A DNA stretch of 9,589 nucleotides from LDYB01 sp037442385. GTDB taxonomy: Bacteria; Armatimonadota; Fimbriimonadia; Fimbriimonadales; GBS-DC. The position numbers and the translations under genes were made by a program. A model generated the notes under the pieces. That model was not told where the DNA came from. It worked only from the letters and a program-made list of their open reading frames with translations, and did not search any database. The stretch lies in contig JBBIQJ010000097.1 of NCBI GenBank assembly GCA_037442385.1, positions 1-9,589 on the forward strand, written 5' to 3'. Shown here piece by piece: positions 5,971-9,589 of this stretch (position 1 is its first letter; each line of letters starts with the position of its first letter).

Positions 5971-8900
5971 ATGGCAGACATTTCGCATATCCGTGCATTG
6001 AAAATCGGGCTGGCGTCGCCCCAGGATATTCTCAACTGGTCGTATGGCGAGGTCAAAAAGCCAGAAACGATTAACTACCGTACCTTTAAGCCTGAGCGCG
6101 ACGGGCTGTTTTGTGAGCGCATCTTCGGTCCCATGCGCGACTGGGAATGCGCCTGCGGGCGCTATAAGCGCGTCAAAAATAAAGGGATTCGCTGCGAGCG
6201 GTGTGGGGTGGAAGTAACCCGGGCGAAAGTGCGCCGCGAACGCATGGGGCATATTGAGCTGGCGGCGCCCGTATGCCATATCTGGTACCTCAAGGGGCAG
6301 CCGCCCAGCCCGCTTGGATTGCTGCTGGACATCCCCCCGCGCCAGCTGGAGAAAGTTATCTACTTTACGAACTACATGGTCATCGACATCGACCGCGCCG
6401 CTATCGAGCAGAATCTCGGCGACATCCAGCGCTTTGTGGAAGAGGAGAAGCGCAACTTCGACTCGGAAATTGAGCGTCTGTTTCAGGAGCTGGATGCCCG
6501 GCTGGAGCAAGAGCTGGAGGCGCGTCGCGAGGAACTGACCGAGCAACAGATTATCGAGCGTGTCAAACAGCACGAGAGCCGCAAGGAGAGCGAGCGCCGT
6601 GAACGCGCCGCCCGAATCGCCGACATGGAAAAAGCGATCGACACGCTCGCCAGGCTCCAGCAATATCAGCTGATTGACGAGGTAACCTGGCAGGGGGTGG
6701 AGCAACTCCTGCTGGCTGCCAGCCGACGACTCCAGCGCGACCTGCGTCCGCTGGTGCGCGTGGGGCAGGGCGCCGCAGCCATCAAAGAGCTTCTCGAAAA
6801 GATTGACCTGGAAAAACTGGAACGCGAGCTGAAGGAAGAGATTAGCAAAACCACAGGCACGCGCCGCGCCCGCGTCATCAAGCGCCTCGAAATCATCGAA
6901 GCCTTCAAGACCAGCAAGACCCTCCCCGAATGGATGATTCTGGAAGTTATCCCCGTGCTTCCTCCTGAGCTGCGACCGATGGTGCAGCTGGACGGGGGGC
7001 GCTTTGCAACCTCCGACCTGAACGACCTCTATCGGCGCATCGTGAACCGCAACAACCGCCTGCGCCGCATTATCGAAATCCGCGCGCCCAAAACCATTCT
7101 GAACTCGGAGAAGCGACTGCTCCAGGAAGCGGTCGACTCGCTGATTGACAACTCACGACGCTCCAAGCCTGTTACAGGCAGTGGCGGACGCCCGCTCAAG
7201 TCGCTCTCCGATATGCTCAAAGGCAAGGAAGGGCGATTCCGCAAAAATCTGCTCGGCAAGCGTGTGGACTACTCAGGGCGCTCCGTGATTGTGGTGGGAC
7301 CGCACCTGAAACTGCACCAGTGCGGCTTGCCCAAGGAGATGGCGCTGGAGCTGTTCAAGCCGTTTGTGATGCATCGGCTCATTCACGGTCCAGAGCAGAT
7401 TGCCACGAATGTCAAATACGCTAAGCAAGCAATCGACCGCCAACTGCCTGAGGTGTGGAAGGCACTGGAGCAGGTCATCAAGGACCACCCTGTGCTGCTG
7501 AACCGTGCGCCCACGCTTCACCGCCTGGGGATTCAGGCGTTCGAGCCTGTGCTGGTGGAAGGGAAGGCGATCCAGTTGCACCCGCTGGTGTGTCACGCCT
7601 ATAACGCCGACTTTGACGGCGACCAGATGGCAGTGCACGTGCCGCTGTCGTACCAAGCGCAGGCAGAGGCGCGCACGCTGATGCTGTCGGTGCATAATCT
7701 ATTCAAGCCTGCCGACGGCTCGCCTGTGGTTTCACCGCTGCAGGACATCGTGCTGGGAGCCTACTACCTCACGATGAGCGATCCTACAGGAGAAACGGAA
7801 CCGAAAGAGACCTTTGCCAACCCCGAAACGGCTCTGAACGCCTTTGAGCAGAAGCTCATTCGGGTGCATCAGCCTATTCGGGTGGCGCTGAAGCGCCCCG
7901 ACGCAGAAACGCCTGAGCTGGTAACCACCACAGTGGGACGCCTGATTTTCCACTCGATTATGCCCGAACCGTTGCGTTATCACCCCGACTGGCTGAATGT
8001 GGTGTTCAACAAGAAGAAGCTGTCGGAGGTGATTCGCGAGGTTTACAACGCCTGCGGGCATATGCGCACGGTGCAGTTCCTGGACGACCTGAAGGCGCTG
8101 GGCTTCGAGTGGGCGCTGCGCGGTGGGATTACCTTCGCGGTTACCGATATGGCGGTTCCGCCTAGCCGGGACGAGATTCTGCGCCGTGCGGACGAAGAGG
8201 CGCGTAGGCTGAACGACCTGTACGAGCGCGGCGAGCTGACGCAGGAAGAGAAGCGCCAGCGTCTGATTGAGCTGTGGCAGCGCACTTATGAAGATGTTTC
8301 CAAGGCGATGCTTGCCAGCATTGGCGCGGATAACCCGTTGTTTATCATCACCGATTCAGGAGCGCGCGGTTCCATCAAGCAGTTGGCTCAGCTGGTCGGC
8401 ATGCGTGGGCTGATGATGGGCGGCTACGACTACCGATCGGGCGGCGAGCGCCTGGTAGAGGAGTTGCCCGTGCGCCACAACTTCCAGGAAGGGCTGACCT
8501 CGCTGGAGTATTTCGTGTCGGGCTATGGCGCACGGCGCGGTCTCGCCAGCACAGCGCTGCTGACCTCTAACGCGGGATACCTGACGCGCCGTATGGCAGA
8601 TGTGGCGCAGGATGTGGTCATTCGCCAGCGCGACTGCGGCACCACCGAGGGTATCGTGGTCGCCCGAATCGTGCGCGAGGGCGAGCTGATTGAGACCCTC
8701 TTCCAGCGCATTCGCGGGCGCACCGCTCAGCGTACCCTTCGCCATCCCTACACGGGAGAGACGCTGGTGCCCGAGAACACCATCATCCCGGAACCCGTTG
8801 CCCAGACCATCGAGGCGCTCGCCCAGAAGGTGGAGCAGTTCACCCAGACCCTGCGCGAGCTAAAAAGCAAAGAGGAAGGCGAACTCTTCATGCCTGCCGA

Positions 8901-9589
8901 CGACCAGCCGCTGATTGATCCCGAAACGGGCGAGGTGTTGCTGGACACCTATGTTCCGATTGATCACGAGACCCTCAAGCGCCTGGATCAGCGGCGGGAA
9001 GCGTTGCGCCAGCTGTGGCAACAGGCAGGCTTCGAATGGGTCGAGCATGACCGCGTGGGCGTGCCCATCCGCTCGCCGCTGACCTGCGCCGCACGGCAGG
9101 GCGTGTGCGCTCTCTGCTACGGGCTGGATATGGGCACGCTGAAACCCGTGGAGCTGGGCACTGCCGTCGGGATTATCGCTGCCGAATCCATCGGCGAGCC
9201 AGGCACCCAGCTCACGATGCGCGTGTTCCACACAGGAGGTGTGGCGGGCGCAGGACAGCAGATTGCGGGCTTCAAGCGCGGCTCTACAGGTACACTGTTG
9301 CAAGCCACCAGTGAGCTGGAGGAGCGCGGACTGACCGACCTCTCGCGTGAGGTGAGCCTCGACGAGCGGCGCGTGCTGCTGCAAGTCGCCAGCAAACTGC
9401 TGGATCGCCCGATTCCTGAGCAGTTTGAGGCAGACACGGAGGTTACGGAAGAAAAAGTGCAGCGACGCCTGCGGGAAGCTCTGCGCAAGATTAGCAAGCT
9501 CGTGGAGCCGGCAAACACGGGGATTAACCGTGTGGAAGAGCTGTTTGAGGCGCGCAAACCCAAGGGCGAAGCCATCACGGTGGACTACG
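5971..9589 (+). CDS. rpoC: DNA-directed RNA polymerase subunit beta', 3' end missing
   Basis: This is the catalytic beta' subunit. I translated 1206 codons without a stop; the frame runs off the window, so the C-terminal part is missing. In order: the N-terminal zinc site (C60, C62, C75, C78), a coiled-coil insertion (about 145-265), LRPMVQLDGGRFATSDLND (334-352) in the lid and rudder region, GKRVDYSGRSV (429-439), NRAPTLHRLG (511-520), and the catalytic NADFDGD with the three Mg-binding aspartates D547, D549 and D551. Then come the F-loop (about 797-833), the bridge helix (about 837-881), the second zinc site (C889, C1039, C1046, C1049), and the trigger loop with M1083, R1084 and H1087 (E. 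coli M932, R933, H936). It ends in VEELFEARKPKG. Unusual features are a longer F-loop, bridge-helix substitutions, 76 extra residues between the first two zinc cysteines compared with E. coli, and a trigger-loop insertion of about 85 residues. Confidence 0.98.
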   Translation, partial: MADISHIRALKIGLASPQDILNWSYGEVKKPETINYRTFKPERDGLFCERIFGPMRDWECACGRYKRVKNKGIRCERCGVEVTRAKVRRERMGHIELAAPVCHIWYLKGQPPSPLGLLLDIPPRQLEKVIYFTNYMVIDIDRAAIEQNLGDIQRFVEEEKRNFDSEIERLFQELDARLEQELEARREELTEQQIIERVKQHESRKESERRERAARIADMEKAIDTLARLQQYQLIDEVTWQGVEQLLLAASRRLQRDLRPLVRVGQGAAAIKELLEKIDLEKLERELKEEISKTTGTRRARVIKRLEIIEAFKTSKTLPEWMILEVIPVLPPELRPMVQLDGGRFATSDLNDLYRRIVNRNNRLRRIIEIRAPKTILNSEKRLLQEAVDSLIDNSRRSKPVTGSGGRPLKSLSDMLKGKEGRFRKNLLGKRVDYSGRSVIVVGPHLKLHQCGLPKEMALELFKPFVMHRLIHGPEQIATNVKYAKQAIDRQLPEVWKALEQVIKDHPVLLNRAPTLHRLGIQAFEPVLVEGKAIQLHPLVCHAYNADFDGDQMAVHVPLSYQAQAEARTLMLSVHNLFKPADGSPVVSPLQDIVLGAYYLTMSDPTGETEPKETFANPETALNAFEQKLIRVHQPIRVALKRPDAETPELVTTTVGRLIFHSIMPEPLRYHPDWLNVVFNKKKLSEVIREVYNACGHMRTVQFLDDLKALGFEWALRGGITFAVTDMAVPPSRDEILRRADEEARRLNDLYERGELTQEEKRQRLIELWQRTYEDVSKAMLASIGADNPLFIITDSGARGSIKQLAQLVGMRGLMMGGYDYRSGGERLVEELPVRHNFQEGLTSLEYFVSGYGARRGLASTALLTSNAGYLTRRMADVAQDVVIRQRDCGTTEGIVVARIVREGELIETLFQRIRGRTAQRTLRHPYTGETLVPENTIIPEPVAQTIEALAQKVEQFTQTLRELKSKEEGELFMPADDQPLIDPETGEVLLDTYVPIDHETLKRLDQRREALRQLWQQAGFEWVEHDRVGVPIRSPLTCAARQGVCALCYGLDMGTLKPVELGTAVGIIAAESIGEPGTQLTMRVFHTGGVAGAGQQIAGFKRGSTGTLLQATSELEERGLTDLSREVSLDERRVLLQVASKLLDRPIPEQFEADTEVTEEKVQRRLREALRKISKLVEPANTGINRVEELFEARKPKGEAITVDY
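6403..6765 (+). other. Coiled-coil insertion in the RpoC N-terminal region
   Basis: Residues about 145-265 are highly charged and helical (rich in E, R, K, Q and L; for example RFVEEEKRNFDSEIERL). They sit between YFTNYMVIDID and GAAAIKELLEKIDLEKLE. Firmicutes and Thermus-type beta' have only a short linker here, whereas Actinobacteria and Chloroflexota carry a similar long coiled coil. It is a useful taxonomic clue. Confidence 0.65.
7603..7623 (+). other. Catalytic NADFDGD motif of RpoC
   Basis: Residues 545-551 read N-A-D-F-D-G-D. The three aspartates bind the catalytic magnesium in all multisubunit RNA polymerases. The motif is intact, so the enzyme is expected to be active despite divergence elsewhere. 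Confidence 0.98.
8383..8613 (+). other. F-loop and bridge helix of RpoC, divergent
   Basis: Residues 805-881 hold the F-loop and the bridge helix. Between GMRGLM and HNF or ANF the window protein has 21 residues where E. coli has 14, with a Gly/Tyr-rich stretch (MGGYDYRSGGE). In the bridge helix, with a constant offset of 75 from E. coli, H777 is Y852, D785 is S860, K789 is L864, A791 is S866 and S793 is A868. R855, T861, T865, G869, Y870, R873 and R874 are kept. Confidence 0.75.
8716..9060 (+). other. Enlarged module between the RpoC zinc cysteines, with two similar turns
   Basis: C889 and C1039 are 150 residues apart, against 74 for E. coli C814 and C888. The extra sequence includes two similar strand-turn-strand pieces: GRTAQRTLRHPYTGETLV (916-933) and PLIDPETGEVLLDTYVPID (980-998), with a helical segment between them and another after the second. 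The usual protein has one such module (GRV-x-AED-V-x-P-x-TGE-x-L). This suggests a duplicated or expanded module of the beta-beta' type. Confidence 0.5.
9247..9513 (+). other. Insertion in the RpoC trigger loop
   Basis: After FHTGGVA (1086-1092) most Gram-positive beta' subunits continue almost directly with DITQGLPRVEELFEAR. Here about 85-90 residues (about 1093-1181) come first, followed by NTGINRVEELFEARKPKG. The insert starts Gly/Gln-rich (GAGQQIAG), then is charged and probably helical (SELEERGLTDLSREV, EKVQRRLREALRKISKLV). It sits where E. coli beta' carries the unrelated-looking SI3 (beta'-i6) insertion. The frame is continuous. Confidence 0.8.

Noticed and set aside
6254..6538. Plus-strand open frame inside rpoC in another frame
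   Set aside because: The real frame from 5971 runs through without a stop and carries all beta' motifs; this one is out of frame and Ser/Arg/Trp-rich, as expected for a shadow.
5668..6705. Minus-strand open frame (345 codons) across the rpoB-rpoC junction
   Set aside because: It mirrors two strongly conserved genes and shows no domain of its own. Its hydrophobic pattern follows from the complement of charged coiled-coil codons.
5971..9589. rpoC as a pseudogene or second, degenerate polymerase copy
   Set aside because: The catalytic NADFDGD, both zinc sites and the trigger-loop residues M1083, R1084 and H1087 are intact, the frame is uninterrupted, and rpoB and rpoC are in normal order with good ribosome binding sites.

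Overview
The window is a stretch of bacterial chromosome, GC-rich by eye (not computed), with every gene on the + strand. About 80% of it is the core RNA polymerase pair: a complete rpoB (1970-5953, 1327 aa) and the first 1206 codons of rpoC (5971 to the window edge, still open). Three genes lie upstream in a tight cluster: the 3' end of a coiled-coil envelope-type protein (DUF948-like), a small YtxH-type single-helix membrane protein, and an AI-2E-family multi-pass membrane protein. Gaps are 39 bp or less throughout, so there is no gene-free stretch over 300 bases.

Layout: 2-406 partial coiled-coil protein; 393-671 YtxH-like protein overlapping it by 14 bp; 675-1931 AI-2E-type transporter, probably translationally coupled. 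A strong sigma-70-like promoter (TTGATT-18-TATAAT) is built into the last codons of the transporter gene. Its -10 box contains the transporter's stop codon, and an 8-bp inverted repeat brackets the -35 box. Then come rpoB and, 17 bp later, rpoC. The usual rpoB neighbours (rplK-rplA-rplJ-rplL) are absent immediately upstream, so rpoBC seems to be transcribed as its own unit here.

Organism: the beta' N-terminal coiled-coil insertion resembles that of Actinobacteria and Chloroflexota, and the remaining architecture suggests a deep-branching Terrabacteria-like lineage. Armatimonadota is a guess, not a demonstration. The polymerase is divergent at several normally near-invariant places: rifampicin pocket, fork loop 2, F-loop and bridge helix. 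It also carries extra modules: a two-copy sandwich-type module in the beta lobe, a four-cysteine zinc ribbon in beta, an enlarged module region in beta' and an insertion of about 85 residues in the beta' trigger loop.

The most striking single point is at 4949-4962. The four residues M-A-G-R of the near-universal beta motif GDK-MAGR-HGNKG are replaced, without change of length, by R-S-E-E. The DNA encoding them, AGATCGGAAGAGCA, is identical to the first 14 bases of the standard Illumina TruSeq read-1 adapter. I read this as a probable assembly artefact in an essential gene rather than new biology. The other divergences do not look like artefacts and may be lineage traits. I see no phage, CRISPR, transposon, defence system or RNA gene, and I do not claim an undescribed system here.
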